From NCBI RefSeq assembly GCF_012641395.1, contig NZ_JABAIH010000026.1:1-49698 (forward strand): DNA of 49,698 nt, given 5' to 3'. Numbering within the stretch: position 1 is the first letter of the stretch; every line of letters begins with the position of its first letter. The position numbers and the translations under genes are program-made. Origin of the DNA: Rhizobium sp. P32RR-XVIII (GTDB lineage Bacteria > Pseudomonadota > Alphaproteobacteria > Rhizobiales > Rhizobiaceae). The notes under the pieces are model-generated. The model saw only the letters and a list, made by a program, of their open reading frames with translations. It was not told the origin of the DNA and ran no database searches. This document shows, one piece after another, positions 9,433-18,521 of this stretch.

Positions 9433-10716
9433 TCAGACCGCCGCCGGCTCACGAGCCGATGGCGCCACGGGCGCGCCGGCATAATTGCCGTACTTGATCA
9501 GGTTCTGCTTCTGCGCCTCGTTGCGCGGCGGCAGCTTGAAGAGCCGTGCCGCCGTTCCACCGATGATATTGTGTTTGGCCTTCTCGCTTAAGAACGGCAG
9601 GTCCCAGATCGTCGATGGCAGGTCGAAATCCCAATGCGGATAATCGGAGGCATACATGAGCTGCGTTTCGGCATTCATCATCCGGAATGTCGTCTCCAGA
9701 GCCTGCATGTCCTGGATTTCCATCGGCTGCGTCGAATAGAACATGTCGCGCATGTAGTCCGACGGCTTCTTCTTCAGGAGCGGACATTCCGACGGCCGCA
9801 GCATGTATTCGTGATCGAGCTTCTGCATCAGGAAGGGGATCCAGGCGAGCCCGGACTCAATCCAGAGGACCGGTAGCTTGGGAAAGCGCTCGCCCATGCC
9901 GTTCACGACCCAGTTGGTGCAGTGCAGAATGCTAAACCAGCTGAAGCCCAACGCATGCGCGGAGATGAAACGGTTGCAGCTCTGGAAGGTGGAAGAATTC
10001 CAGTTCGGACCCGAATGGAAGGCAAGCGCCAGGCCGCGCTCTTCCAGGGCCCGGTAGAGCTTCATATAGGCATTGTCGTAGACCGCCATCTTCTCGCGGA
10101 CGGAAGTGACCATGAAACCACCGACGCCCTTACGGTCACCGAAAGTCTCAACCATGCGCAGACAGCCTTCCGGATCACTGAAAGGCAGACCGAGCATCGT
10201 GTACATCCGGCCTTGCGATTCCGGCACGACTTTCTCTGTCACCCAGCGCGCATAGGCCCAGGACAGCTCGAACTCCATCTCCTTTTGCGGATGCAGACCG
10301 ATATTGAGCATGCCCGTTGGGAAAAGACAGGAATAGTCGACGCCCATCGCATCCATCCAGCGGAAGCCCAGCTCGACATCCCGCTTTGGACCCTTCTCGA
10401 CGGAAGTCTTCTCGGAGGAGCGCATAGGATAGCGTGTCACGCGCCCACCCATGTCCTGCCAGCCATAGCCAACCGGCGAGATATGGCCGCGTCCCTTGGT
10501 GCGACTCGACAGCGAGAGTTGCTTGAAAACCTCATTCTCCATGAAGGGAATGATCTCAGAGAGGTTTTCGTTCTCGTAGTGATGCGCGTCGCAATCGACG
10601 ATCAGCACATCTTCGTACTTGCGGTCGCGCGCCTGCTTGGCGGCATGGTCAAGCAGCCTTGTCGTATTGAGGTCCTCGACGGGAACCCGGCGACCACGGT
10701 CAGAAATAAGGTCCAT
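9433..10716 (-). CDS. Amidohydrolase-2 family enzyme (ACMSD-like TIM barrel)
   Basis: A 427-aa metal-dependent enzyme of the amidohydrolase-2 family, which contains decarboxylases such as ACMSD and gamma-resorcylate decarboxylase as well as hydrolases. The N-terminal metal motif is unusual: VDCDAHHYE at about 40-48, where relatives usually have Asp-x-His-x-His. Later blocks fit the barrel: LAFHSGPNWN, SILHCTNW, and YASDYPHWDFD, which would supply the late metal-binding Asp. The start at 10716 has AAGGAAG upstream. It is the third gene of the operon, behind a Rieske ferredoxin and an unknown protein. Ring cleavage or decarboxylation of an aromatic acid is a reasonable guess only. Confidence 0.85.
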   Translation of the reverse strand: MDLISDRGRRVPVEDLNTTRLLDHAAKQARDRKYEDVLIVDCDAHHYENENLSEIIPFMENEVFKQLSLSSRTKGRGHISPVGYGWQDMGGRVTRYPMRSSEKTSVEKGPKRDVELGFRWMDAMGVDYSCLFPTGMLNIGLHPQKEMEFELSWAYARWVTEKVVPESQGRMYTMLGLPFSDPEGCLRMVETFGDRKGVGGFMVTSVREKMAVYDNAYMKLYRALEERGLALAFHSGPNWNSSTFQSCNRFISAHALGFSWFSILHCTNWVVNGMGERFPKLPVLWIESGLAWIPFLMQKLDHEYMLRPSECPLLKKKPSDYMRDMFYSTQPMEIQDMQALETTFRMMNAETQLMYASDYPHWDFDLPSTIWDLPFLSEKAKHNIIGGTAARLFKLPPRNEAQKQNLIKYGNYAGAPVAPSAREPAAV

Positions 10717-10758
10717 GACAGTCCACTTCCTTCGAAATTGTTGAGGTCGGTTCGGCTA

Positions 10759-11253
10759 CTAGCGGGAGCTCCAGCTCTGCCAGAGAGCGAGTTCGAACAC
10801 CTGCAGGTCCACGGCCTTTAGCAGTGCCCCGCAGAGGACCATCGCGTCGGTCGCCGTCACGGTGGTCCGCTCGCCAAGCACGTCGAAATGGTTGCCCCTT
10901 TCGTCATTTGCCGCGTAGAGGCGGCAAAGCGCGCTCATCAGCGCCTGCTGCGCCCGGTGTTCGATGAGGTCGACGTTGCCGGCATCGACAACCTTCTCGA
11001 TCTCGGCCGCCAATGCCAACATATGCGCGGACGTCTCGTTGGAGATGGGAGCCTCAGGCGCCGACTGCGCCGGAATACGGCGAAGGACTTCGACCTGCGG
11101 CTCAGATTCGCCGTTCTTCTTGCGCTCGACGATGCGGGCCGCTTCCGTGCCCGGTTCGATACCCCGGAAGACCGCCTTTACGAAGTCGACTTTCTCGGTC
11201 GCGGACGGCTCTTCGGTTGACAATTCGGATGTCGCGGCTTCAGACAACGACAT
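10759..11253 (-). CDS. Conserved-looking protein of unknown function in catabolic operon
   Basis: A 164-aa protein that I do not recognise. The start at 11253 has GGGGAGGA upstream and overlaps the end of the Rieske gene by 14 bases, so the two are almost certainly co-translated. The first 75 residues are polar and Glu/Ser/Pro-rich. From about residue 75 to the end it looks like an alpha-helical domain (SAHMLALAAEIEKVVDAGN, then a region with ALMSALCRLYAAND). No membrane segment or signal peptide is visible. Its place between a ferredoxin and an amidohydrolase suggests an accessory or small subunit, but nothing in the sequence proves it. Confidence 0.8.
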   Translation of the reverse strand: MSLSEAATSELSTEEPSATEKVDFVKAVFRGIEPGTEAARIVERKKNGESEPQVEVLRRIPAQSAPEAPISNETSAHMLALAAEIEKVVDAGNVDLIEHRAQQALMSALCRLYAANDERGNHFDVLGERTTVTATDAMVLCGALLKAVDLQVFELALWQSWSSR

Positions 11254-11605
11254 AGATGTCCTCCCCTTTCTGCAGCACGGGATATTTGCGCAGGCGAACC
11301 CGCCGGTCAGCGATGTGCTGGCCGGTGCGCATGTCGTATTCATAGCCGTGCCAGGGACAGGCGAAGCTCATGTCCTTTTCGGAGAAGAACAATCCCATCG
11401 AGGTCTTGTCGGGCCGCAGCCGCTCCTCCACCCGCGCGATGATCAGCCCCTCGCAGGCGGGTCCGCCCTGGTGGACGCAATAATTGCTGTAGGCGAAGAA
11501 CTCGCCCTCGTGTCTGAACACGCCGATTTCGTCATCGCCGATCCGGATGATCTGCCGCTCGCCATCCTTGAATTCGGACGATTTGCCGACGAATTGCTCA
11601 GCCAT
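11240..11605 (-). CDS. Rieske [2Fe-2S] ferredoxin-type protein
   Basis: A 121-aa single-domain Rieske protein. The cluster ligands are Cys43 and His45 (NYCVHQGG) and Cys83 and His86 (FACPWHGYEYD), the classical C-x-H ... C-x-x-H pattern. There is no signal peptide or Tat motif, so it should act in the cytoplasm as an electron carrier or small oxygenase component. The start at 11605 follows GGGGAGG. It is the first gene of the catabolic operon. No reductase or Rieske oxygenase alpha subunit is encoded in the window, so its electron partners must lie elsewhere, unless it serves the amidohydrolase system in some unknown way. Confidence 0.9.
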   Translation of the reverse strand: MAEQFVGKSSEFKDGERQIIRIGDDEIGVFRHEGEFFAYSNYCVHQGGPACEGLIIARVEERLRPDKTSMGLFFSEKDMSFACPWHGYEYDMRTGQHIADRRVRLRKYPVLQKGEDIYVVV

Positions 11606-12079
11606 ATGCTGCCTCCCCTTTCGAATTCTCACAGGGCAAGGCACCGCTTCCACGAAACAGCCGCTTACGGCGTCACCACCCTGTGTGAAGGAAAGTCTAC
11701 ATTCGGTGTCGCCGCGTCCAGAAGTTTCGCCGTTGCACAGCGATAGCTTTTTCTTTGGTGATGTGGACTAATGATAGGATCGAAGACCGTAACATGCGGC
11801 AGTTTGTTGCTCTTGAAGGGAGTCGAACCATCGGCCAGGCGATTTCCCTCGTGTGGCATATCGTTGATTTATGGAACTCGTGTCAAATTTCTAAAAGTTA
11901 GGCGGCGTCCAACATGGTCAAAGCTTATCAAATTCCGCTTCGATTTATCGTCGGAATTGCCGCCGAGTCATCGTGCCGCATCTATTCAATGGCTTCCGGC
12001 GCTCTAGTCTCAACAGCACGGACCCGACGCAAGTCCAGACCTCCGAACAGCGCCAGTGCATCGCAGCATTCAAAGTCCA
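11606..12079. other. Intergenic region upstream of the catabolic operon
   Basis: 474 bases between the Rieske gene and the 3' end of the Mg2+ ATPase gene, both on the minus strand. It must contain the promoter of the catabolic operon. I see no FixK/FNR box, no clear sigma-70 pair and no strong dyad. Short open frames on the plus strand have no ribosome-binding site or domain, and I leave them uncalled. Confidence 0.5.
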
Positions 12080-14689
12080 TCACTCGCCGATTTCTTCAAA
12101 CGTCCGTACATCTCCAAGTGTTGGTACCCTCGGGGCTGGACCTCTCCTGTCCTGAGTGAAGAACCACGCTTTTGTCACTTCGGTAGCGGCGATGTAACCA
12201 AGAACGATGGCGACGATGGTCCCTAGCTGGATCGCCGAGAGCGGCACAAAGCCAAACATTGAACTCAAGCCACTGAGAAACGGAATGGCGAAAGTCGCGG
12301 CGGCCACTATGAGGGTTGACCACAACAACAGGGAGCTGGCTCTGCTTCTAAACGCAGGTTTGCGCGTTCGCAGAACGAGCACGACCGCGAGCTCTGTTAG
12401 CAGCGAAATCATAAACCATGACGTCTGAAAGATTGCTTCGCCGGCTTGGAACACGAAGAGCAGGATAGCGAAGGTCAGCAGATCAAAGACGGAACTGATC
12501 AACCCAAAGACGATCATGAATTTTTGGATGTCACTGACATTCCACCGCTGCGGACACAGAACTCGGTCTTCGTCAACATTATCGCTGGAGATCGCGATCG
12601 ACGGTACGTCGGACAGAAAGTTGTTGAGCAGTATTTGCTTGGCGGCAAGCGGCAGGAACGGAAGGAGCGGCGTCGCCAATGCCATGCTCACCATATTGCC
12701 GAAATTTGCGCTAGTCGTGATCGAGATGTATTTGAGAGTGTTTGCAAAGGTTCGCCTGCCGTCTTCCACGCCCGAGCGCAGCACGTCCAGGTCGCGGCTG
12801 AGGAGGATGATATCGGCGCTTTCCCGGGCAACATCCACAGCCTCCTGGACCGAGATCCCGACGTCAGCCGCATGCAGCGCAGGCGCGTCGTTGATGCCGT
12901 CGCCGAGATAACCAACCGAGTGCCCCGTCCGTTGCAGGGCGCGCACGATCCGCTCCTTCTGCTGAGGATCGACTTCGACGAAAAGATCGGTGTGTGGTGC
13001 CAGATGCCACAGCGCTTCGTCCTTCAGTGTCGCGAGTTCCTCGCCAGTGATTATCGATTTTGAGTCGAGCCCGACGGCCTCCGCCAGATGTGTGGTTACG
13101 TAACGATTGTCGCCGCTGATCACCTTGATGCGGATACCGAGACGGGCCAGATTGTGGATCGTCCGTGCTGCGTCTGACTTCGGTGGGTCGTAGAAGGCGA
13201 GAAAGCCGCGAAAGGTCATCTCCCGTTCATCGTTGCGGTCATAGTCCGCCTTTGCAGCGATCTTTCGTGACGCGACCGCGAGAATGCGAAAGCCTTGATC
13301 GCCTTTGGCCTTGAAGATTACCTCGAGCTCGGCGCGCCGGTCAGCGTCCAGCGGTACGTTGACTCCATCCCGATCGAGCGTTGAACAGACGTCCAGCACG
13401 TTCGAGAATGCACCTTTGGTGACGACGAGGTGCTGCGACGCTGCCCTGGTTTCCGCAACGACGATGGTGAGCCGGCGGCGCATGAAGTCGTATGGGATCT
13501 CGTCGATCTTCGTGAAGTCGCCGGTGGTCAGGTCGGCGCTTTTTCCCGCCGCCAGGATCGCGGCATCGAGCGGGTTCTGGATGCCAGTCTCGAATGCCGC
13601 ATTTAGAAAGGCAAGCAGCCGCACCTCTTGCGACGGCTGGCCTCCGGCGGCCAACACATCGCTGAGCACGATAGTGCCCTCGGTCAGTGTGCCAGTTTTG
13701 TCGGTGCACAGGATGTCCATGCTGCCAAGATTTTCGATGGCATCAAGTTGACGGACGATGACACCACGCTTGCTCATCGTCCGCGCACCAGCAGATAGGG
13801 TGACGCTGATGATCGCCGGCAAGAGCTCCGGCGACAGACCCACCGCAAGTGCAACGGCGAACAGCACGGATTCGATCCCCGGACGGCCGAGCAGCAGATT
13901 CACTGTGAGCACAAAAAAAACGATGACAATCATCACGCGGATGAGCAGATAGCCAAACTGTCGGACGCCACGCGAGAAGTCGGTCTCGGGCTCGCGGTCT
14001 TTTAGCCGTTCCGCGATAGCGGCGAATTGAGTTTGTTTACCGGTCTTTACGGCGAGGACCTTCGCCGTACCGCTGCGCACCGACGATCCGAGAAAGACGG
14101 CATTGGTGCGTTCGGTGATAGGTGCTTCCGGACGAGCGATCCCGACCCGCTTTTCGACTGGAAACGACTCTCCCGTCATGCTCGCCTGGCTGACAAGGAA
14201 GTCCTGCGCCTCGATAACGAGCCCGTCAGCCGGGATCAGATTGCCTGCCGAGAGGAGGATGAGATCGCCGGGTACGATCGTGCTGGCGGCCACTAACTGC
14301 TCGATGCCATTCCGCACCACCCGGCACGTCAACGCCAAGCGCTTCTTCAGCTCTTCGACCGCCGTGGATGCCCGGTATTCCTGAAAGAAGCTGAGGATCG
14401 AACTGCCGAGGACGATCGCAAGGATGATGGCGGCGTCCACCCATTGCCGGAGCACCAGCGAGATCATAGCTGCGAAAACCAGGATGAGGACGAGCGGGCT
14501 CTCGAACTGACGAATGAACAGGCGGATCGCACCCAGTTCGGCGGAATCCTTGACACTGTTGGTGCCAAACTGCCTAAGCCGCGCTGCGGCATGCACTGAA
14601 GACAAACCTGTCGGCCCCGAGCCGAGCCTCACGGCGAGAGTGGAAGCGTCCTGACTCCAGTAGGGAGCTTCATCGCCGGGCCAGTTCAT
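12080..14689 (-). CDS. mgtA: Mg2+-translocating P-type ATPase (MgtA/MgtB type)
   Basis: An 869-aa P3B-type ATPase that would import Mg2+ through the inner membrane. In order: N-terminal cation-ATPase domain (YWSQDASTLAVRLGS), first membrane pair at about 63-104, actuator domain with TGES at 172-175, membrane helix motif SPELLP at 286-291, phosphorylated Asp330 in CTDKTGTLTEG, hinge GDGINDAPAL, and six C-terminal membrane helices. The SPELLP motif and the pattern NNFLSDVPSIAISSDNVD fit MgtA and not Ca2+ pumps. The ATG at 14689 is used because it gives the family N-terminus; a GTG at 14764 in frame is an alternative. No Mg2+ leader element is obvious upstream. It lies 166 bases downstream of the EF-hand gene on the same strand and may be co-transcribed. 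Confidence 0.88.
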   Translation of the reverse strand: MNWPGDEAPYWSQDASTLAVRLGSGPTGLSSVHAAARLRQFGTNSVKDSAELGAIRLFIRQFESPLVLILVFAAMISLVLRQWVDAAIILAIVLGSSILSFFQEYRASTAVEELKKRLALTCRVVRNGIEQLVAASTIVPGDLILLSAGNLIPADGLVIEAQDFLVSQASMTGESFPVEKRVGIARPEAPITERTNAVFLGSSVRSGTAKVLAVKTGKQTQFAAIAERLKDREPETDFSRGVRQFGYLLIRVMIVIVFFVLTVNLLLGRPGIESVLFAVALAVGLSPELLPAIISVTLSAGARTMSKRGVIVRQLDAIENLGSMDILCTDKTGTLTEGTIVLSDVLAAGGQPSQEVRLLAFLNAAFETGIQNPLDAAILAAGKSADLTTGDFTKIDEIPYDFMRRRLTIVVAETRAASQHLVVTKGAFSNVLDVCSTLDRDGVNVPLDADRRAELEVIFKAKGDQGFRILAVASRKIAAKADYDRNDEREMTFRGFLAFYDPPKSDAARTIHNLARLGIRIKVISGDNRYVTTHLAEAVGLDSKSIITGEELATLKDEALWHLAPHTDLFVEVDPQQKERIVRALQRTGHSVGYLGDGINDAPALHAADVGISVQEAVDVARESADIILLSRDLDVLRSGVEDGRRTFANTLKYISITTSANFGNMVSMALATPLLPFLPLAAKQILLNNFLSDVPSIAISSDNVDEDRVLCPQRWNVSDIQKFMIVFGLISSVFDLLTFAILLFVFQAGEAIFQTSWFMISLLTELAVVLVLRTRKPAFRSRASSLLLWSTLIVAAATFAIPFLSGLSSMFGFVPLSAIQLGTIVAIVLGYIAATEVTKAWFFTQDRRGPAPRVPTLGDVRTFEEIGE

Positions 14690-14855
14690 TTGCTTTTTCC
14701 GATCGTCATAGCGAGCAGCTACCAACGCCCTCTGGGATCGCCCTCTCGCGACACCAGGCCTCACGCATCAGGACGTGCCGCCAAGGCAAATCCCCACCAA
14801 GAAGAGGTGCGCGGTTTTCCTCTCTTTCTTTCAGCGTCGGGCACCCCACCCACTA

Positions 14856-15272
14856 TCACTCCCGCATGAACGTCTGCATTTCTTCGGGCGTGACTTTGCC
14901 ATCCTTGTTGGCATCTGCCCTGTCGAAAATCCGTTTGTGAATGGTTACCACCTCGTCGAACGAGAGCACTCCGTCTCCATCGACATCCGCGACCGCGAAC
15001 ATCACTTTCATCATGTAGCCTCCCATCATCGGCATGCCGGGCATTCGGCCATCCGCCATCATTTGCCCGTACATCATTGGCATTCCGCCGGCGCCGCTTC
15101 CTGGCATCATCGGCGTGCCGCTCATTGGATATCCGGGCGTCATGCCTGGTTGGGGAGATTGCTGCGCTTGGCCTTGAGCTTGTCCGGTCGTCTGGCCAAC
15201 CGCGACGGTCGCCGCGCCGGCAGCGACGATTGCCGTGAGGATGGCCACATGCGAAAATTTCGAGGGCGTCAT
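14856..15272 (-). CDS. Secreted EF-hand protein with Met/Pro/Gly-rich linker
   Basis: A 138-aa protein with a signal peptide or membrane anchor of about 25 residues (ending near VAVGQ). A Met/Pro/Gly-rich stretch at about 43-90 contains more than a dozen methionines. It ends in an EF-hand pair: DVDGDGVLSFDE at 96-107 and DANKDGKVTPEE at 120-131, both with complete Ca2+ loops. The protein should be periplasmic and bind Ca2+; the Met-rich linker could bind soft metals, but that is speculation. It precedes the Mg2+ ATPase gene on the same strand. A FixK/FNR-like box lies 112-125 bases upstream of its start. Confidence 0.85.
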   Translation of the reverse strand: MTPSKFSHVAILTAIVAAGAATVAVGQTTGQAQGQAQQSPQPGMTPGYPMSGTPMMPGSGAGGMPMMYGQMMADGRMPGMPMMGGYMMKVMFAVADVDGDGVLSFDEVVTIHKRIFDRADANKDGKVTPEEMQTFMRE

Positions 15273-15383
15273 CTGATCTCTCCTTCTAGTTTTGAGAGCT
15301 GTTCGACATCAGCAGCACTCACTTCCGCCCGCCTGCGTTGACGGCGTTAGGTTTCAGGCTAGGCCCAGAAGGATTTTTGCGAT

Positions 15384-15397
15384 TTGCGTTAAATCAA
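15384..15397. promoter_or_regulatory. Candidate FixK/FNR box between EF-hand and USP genes
   Basis: TTGCGTTAAATCAA matches TTGAT-N4-ATCAA at eight of ten fixed positions. It lies between the divergent EF-hand (minus, start 15272) and universal stress protein (plus, start 15621) genes, nearer the former. The rest of the 15273-15620 spacer holds no convincing gene, only a 33-codon open frame at 15485-15586 with no ribosome-binding site. Confidence 0.5.
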
Positions 15398-15620
15398 ATC
15401 TGCCCCCATCGCATTTGTTGCATCCATCAGGGCATCGCCCATTCGGTCCCTCTGGATTGATAGGGTGATGTTCCCTGGCACTTCATGCTCTGTTTCCAGC
15501 TGCCCACGTCAGAGATGGTCGGGCTGCGGGAAGCAGCCGCGCCGCATTTGCGGAAGATCAATGAGGAGCGTCTCGACGCGACCTAAACTGCGCCGATCTG
15601 CAACAGGAAAGGCGAAAACC

Positions 15621-16457
15621 ATGACCATCAAAACCATTCTGAGCGTCCTTGGCGTCAATCACTTCCATGAAGATTTGAAAGGCGCCATTGACTTTTGTGA
15701 AACGCACGGTGCCCATCTCACCGCGCTCTTGGTATCCATGGGCATGCCGGCGACCTTGGGCGCGTACGAGGCAGCCGTGTCGACCGTCTGGATCGAAGAA
15801 CGGCAGCGGAAGATCGACGCGCTCGCCAAGAAAGCGGAAGAACTGAGGGCAATACTCGGCCGAAGCGAGACATCATTTGATGTGCAGGAGGTCTACGCTG
15901 AGTTCGCTTTCGCGGATGAAGATATCGCCGAACGCGCGCTTTATGCGGATCTCGTCCTTGTCGGCCCGCAGGCTGCCCGCGACGAAGAACTTCAGATGCG
16001 GGTTGTCAACGGAGCACTGTTTCAGTCACCGGCTCCGATGCTCATCAATCCTAAACGCATAAACGCTGGGCTTGCTCCGAAGGCCATCCTGCTCGCATGG
16101 GATTCGAGCGACGAGGCCGCGCGGGCTGCCCGCCAATCGATGGAGTTTCTGCAGTCAGCCGGCAAAGTGCATGTGACGCTGGTCGATCCGGTGGCCTCAC
16201 GCTCCGCCAACGGCGAAGAGCCCGGCGCCGATGTCGCTACCTTTCTTTCGCGTCACGGAGTGAAGGTCGATGTCGACTGCATCACCAGCGGCGGCCGACG
16301 GGTCGATGAGGTCTTGCGTCAGCATGCCATGGACGTCGACGCCGACATGATTGTCATGGGCGCATACAATCACCCGCGGCTCCAGCAACGTTTGTTCGGA
16401 GGCGTGACACGATCCATGCTCAAGGACGTCCAAGTCCCCCTGTTCCTTGCCCACTAA
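15621..16457 (+). CDS. Universal stress protein, tandem Usp domains
   Basis: A 278-aa cytoplasmic stress protein. The N-terminal half is a degenerate Usp domain (MTIKTILSVLGVN). The C-terminal half has the ATP-binding signature G-2x-G-9x-G(S/T) in the form GAYNHPRLQQRLFGGVTRS near the end. The start at 15621 follows AGGAAAGG; an upstream ATG in the same frame has no Usp homology and no good site. It is followed after 122 bases by a second, related Usp gene on the same strand. Proteins of this type in rhizobia are often induced at low oxygen. Confidence 0.88.
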   Translation: MTIKTILSVLGVNHFHEDLKGAIDFCETHGAHLTALLVSMGMPATLGAYEAAVSTVWIEERQRKIDALAKKAEELRAILGRSETSFDVQEVYAEFAFADEDIAERALYADLVLVGPQAARDEELQMRVVNGALFQSPAPMLINPKRINAGLAPKAILLAWDSSDEAARAARQSMEFLQSAGKVHVTLVDPVASRSANGEEPGADVATFLSRHGVKVDVDCITSGGRRVDEVLRQHAMDVDADMIVMGAYNHPRLQQRLFGGVTRSMLKDVQVPLFLAH

Positions 16458-16579
16458 CGGCAATGCGCACCGAGAGGCACCCGGTGCGTCCCAGACCAGC
16501 TCAGACGACCGCAAGTCGATGAAGGCAGCATGGTGTCTACAACCAATCCGGCACACAGCCAAGATGAGGAGAATACGTC

Positions 16580-17401
16580 ATGAAAGCTCACTTTCATCTG
16601 CCCTTGCTTACCTACCCGGATGCGAGCTCTTTTACACTGATCCGGAACGCGGTTGATTTTGCGCGGCACCAGAAGGCTTGGCTCCACGTCAATGCGTTTC
16701 AGGCGAAGATCCCGACAGTATTCCCGCCATTTCCGTCGATCGTCGATGTTGAAAAAATGAGGGCCGACGCCGAGCGCTCCAGCCGATATCGCGCTTCGGA
16801 GCTCAGCGAGACTGTACGCGACTACGCCGGCAAGGCCGATGTAGCCGTGACGATATCATCGCTGGACGCGCCTGAGGCTCTCGTCGACGACAGAATTGCG
16901 GAGGTCTCGCGAATTTACGACCTCTCGGTCATGGAAACTTCTCCAACAGCCAGTTCCGCCGTCCAGCGCGTGCTGTTCGAAAGCGGGAGACCGCTACTCT
17001 TACTACCAGCGGATACTGATGGCGGACGAATCGATACGGTCGCAATTGCACGGGACGGCAGCGCAACTATGGCGCGGGCGCTGACAGGAGCCCGGCTGTT
17101 TTTGGACAAGGCTTCCAAGGCTGTGCTGATCTCGGTCACGGACGACAAGGAGATCGATGCCGATCTTCGCAGTAGCTTCGCGGCAACACTTCGCGACGCC
17201 GGTCTTGCTGTCGAGATCGTCGCTACAGGTTCTCGTGAGCATTCCGCAGCCGGCACAATTCAAGTCGTCGCCGCTGAAAGTAAAGCAGACCTGCTGATCG
17301 CCGGAGGCTTTGGACATTCGCGGTTGCGTGAGCTGATCCTGGGAGGCGTAACGCGATCCTTATTTAGCAGCCTCGATATGCCGGCTCTCCTCTGCCACTA
17401 G
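16580..17401 (+). CDS. Universal stress protein, tandem Usp domains
   Basis: A 273-aa Usp-family protein. The start at 16580 follows GATGAGGAG. It shares the two-domain plan of the preceding gene and ends with the nucleotide-binding loop GGFGHSRLRELILGGVTRS. It resembles the third Usp at 21627 more than the first: both begin with a -HxPLL/LLPV-TYP-HSSS type block. It is probably in one transcript with the Usp gene upstream, as no promoter or terminator is evident between them. After its stop, 17402-17654 holds no gene I can support. Confidence 0.88.
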   Translation: MKAHFHLPLLTYPDASSFTLIRNAVDFARHQKAWLHVNAFQAKIPTVFPPFPSIVDVEKMRADAERSSRYRASELSETVRDYAGKADVAVTISSLDAPEALVDDRIAEVSRIYDLSVMETSPTASSAVQRVLFESGRPLLLLPADTDGGRIDTVAIARDGSATMARALTGARLFLDKASKAVLISVTDDKEIDADLRSSFAATLRDAGLAVEIVATGSREHSAAGTIQVVAAESKADLLIAGGFGHSRLRELILGGVTRSLFSSLDMPALLCH

Positions 17402-17654
17402 GCCTTGGGTTACATGAGCCATCAAAGGGCTTGTCTTGACCGACGACTTTGTGCTTCGAACGCTCGCGACAAATCGATCTTCCGCTCAAACGTCAACGGT
17501 GATGCTCCCGCCAGGAATGATGACAATGACCAAGCGGCGCGGGAGAAGTGTTGCAGTCGATTGACGCGGCAATTCCGGTGAACGGCAGCGAGCGTTCTTC
17601 CGCTTGTTCCGGCGCGGCGGCCGTGGGGTCGCCGCAGTTGGATGAGAGGGACGT

Positions 17655-18308
17655 TCAGCCCACCGAAAGCTGGTCATCGAGCGTGACAACGCCGGGCGCA
17701 GACCATACTGCTCGCTCGGCCGCCTGTCGCTCGGACCAGGTCTTCACTTTGCCTTTCAATGTCACTTTGCCGTCCGCAATATCAACATCGACGCGGATAG
17801 CTTGTGCGTCAATCTCAGCGCCCCGTTCAAACGCGTTTTCGATACGCTTCTTAACGTCGGCCACGCTGATACCCGGTTCAATCTCGATAAGGTTCGAGAC
17901 GCCTATAACGCCGGCGAGATCCCTAACAGCATCGCCGGCCGCATGCCTCTGATACTGCCATTCGACCTTGCCGATCAGAGTGATCCAGCCCTTCGATACG
18001 CGAAGCTGAACTGCGTCTTTGGGTATTGCCACGTGCCAGTCGATGATGCTCAGTGCCCGGCGTGCGATATCGTCGTCATCTGTCTCCTTCGGGCCGAAAA
18101 TCCGAACTTCGATTTCCTGAGCAATGGCGCGCACACCTTTCACTCGCCGCACGACTCGCTCGGCGGCCTCTTTTTCGGCGTATGTGCTCACATGGCCGGT
18201 AAGAGTGACAACGCCGTTGTCGACTGCGACTCCGATCTCGGCGGCATCGATGCTCGGCTCGAATTCAAGTTCGTCCAGAATGCTTTGTCTCAATGCGAGG
18301 TTTTCCAT
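17655..18308 (-). CDS. Triple BON-domain protein
   Basis: A 217-aa protein with three BON (bacterial OsmY and nodulation) domains, each with the G-x-V-T-L-x-G core: GVVTLTGHV (about 32-40), GWITLIGKV (about 107-115) and GKVTLKGKV (about 180-188). BON domains are thought to bind phospholipid or large ligands and are common in osmotic and stress responses. There is no signal peptide at the chosen start, 18308, which has AAGGAG upstream, so it is likely cytoplasmic or membrane-associated. A perfect FixK/FNR palindrome lies 59 bases upstream of the start, at a distance fitting activation. Confidence 0.88.
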   Translation of the reverse strand: MENLALRQSILDELEFEPSIDAAEIGVAVDNGVVTLTGHVSTYAEKEAAERVVRRVKGVRAIAQEIEVRIFGPKETDDDDIARRALSIIDWHVAIPKDAVQLRVSKGWITLIGKVEWQYQRHAAGDAVRDLAGVIGVSNLIEIEPGISVADVKKRIENAFERGAEIDAQAIRVDVDIADGKVTLKGKVKTWSERQAAERAVWSAPGVVTLDDQLSVG

Positions 18309-18366
18309 GACCTGACTCCTTGAGTTCCTCACTCGACATACTTTAACAAACCTCGCGAAGTCATCT

Positions 18367-18380
18367 TTGATCGGTATCAA
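18367..18380 (-). promoter_or_regulatory. FixK/FNR box upstream of BON gene
   Basis: TTGATCGGTATCAA is a perfect match to TTGAT-N4-ATCAA. If the activator sits at -41.5, transcription would start at about 18332, giving a 24-base leader before the BON start at 18308. That is a plausible geometry for oxygen-responsive activation. Confidence 0.75.
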
Positions 18381-18521
18381 CTCTGCTTGGGCACGAGGCT
18401 TTTGCTCATGTCCCAATGATCGATGCGCCCCGTTGGCGAGCACCGAGAGCGCCGCGTTCAGGAGTGTCAGGTCATCGGCGTTGTCATGATGTCTTGGGGT
18501 GCACAGCCGGGCGTTTCTATT

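Noticed and set aside
11771..12007. 78-codon plus-strand frame upstream of the catabolic operon
   Set aside because: No ribosome-binding site, no recognisable domain, composition like non-coding DNA.
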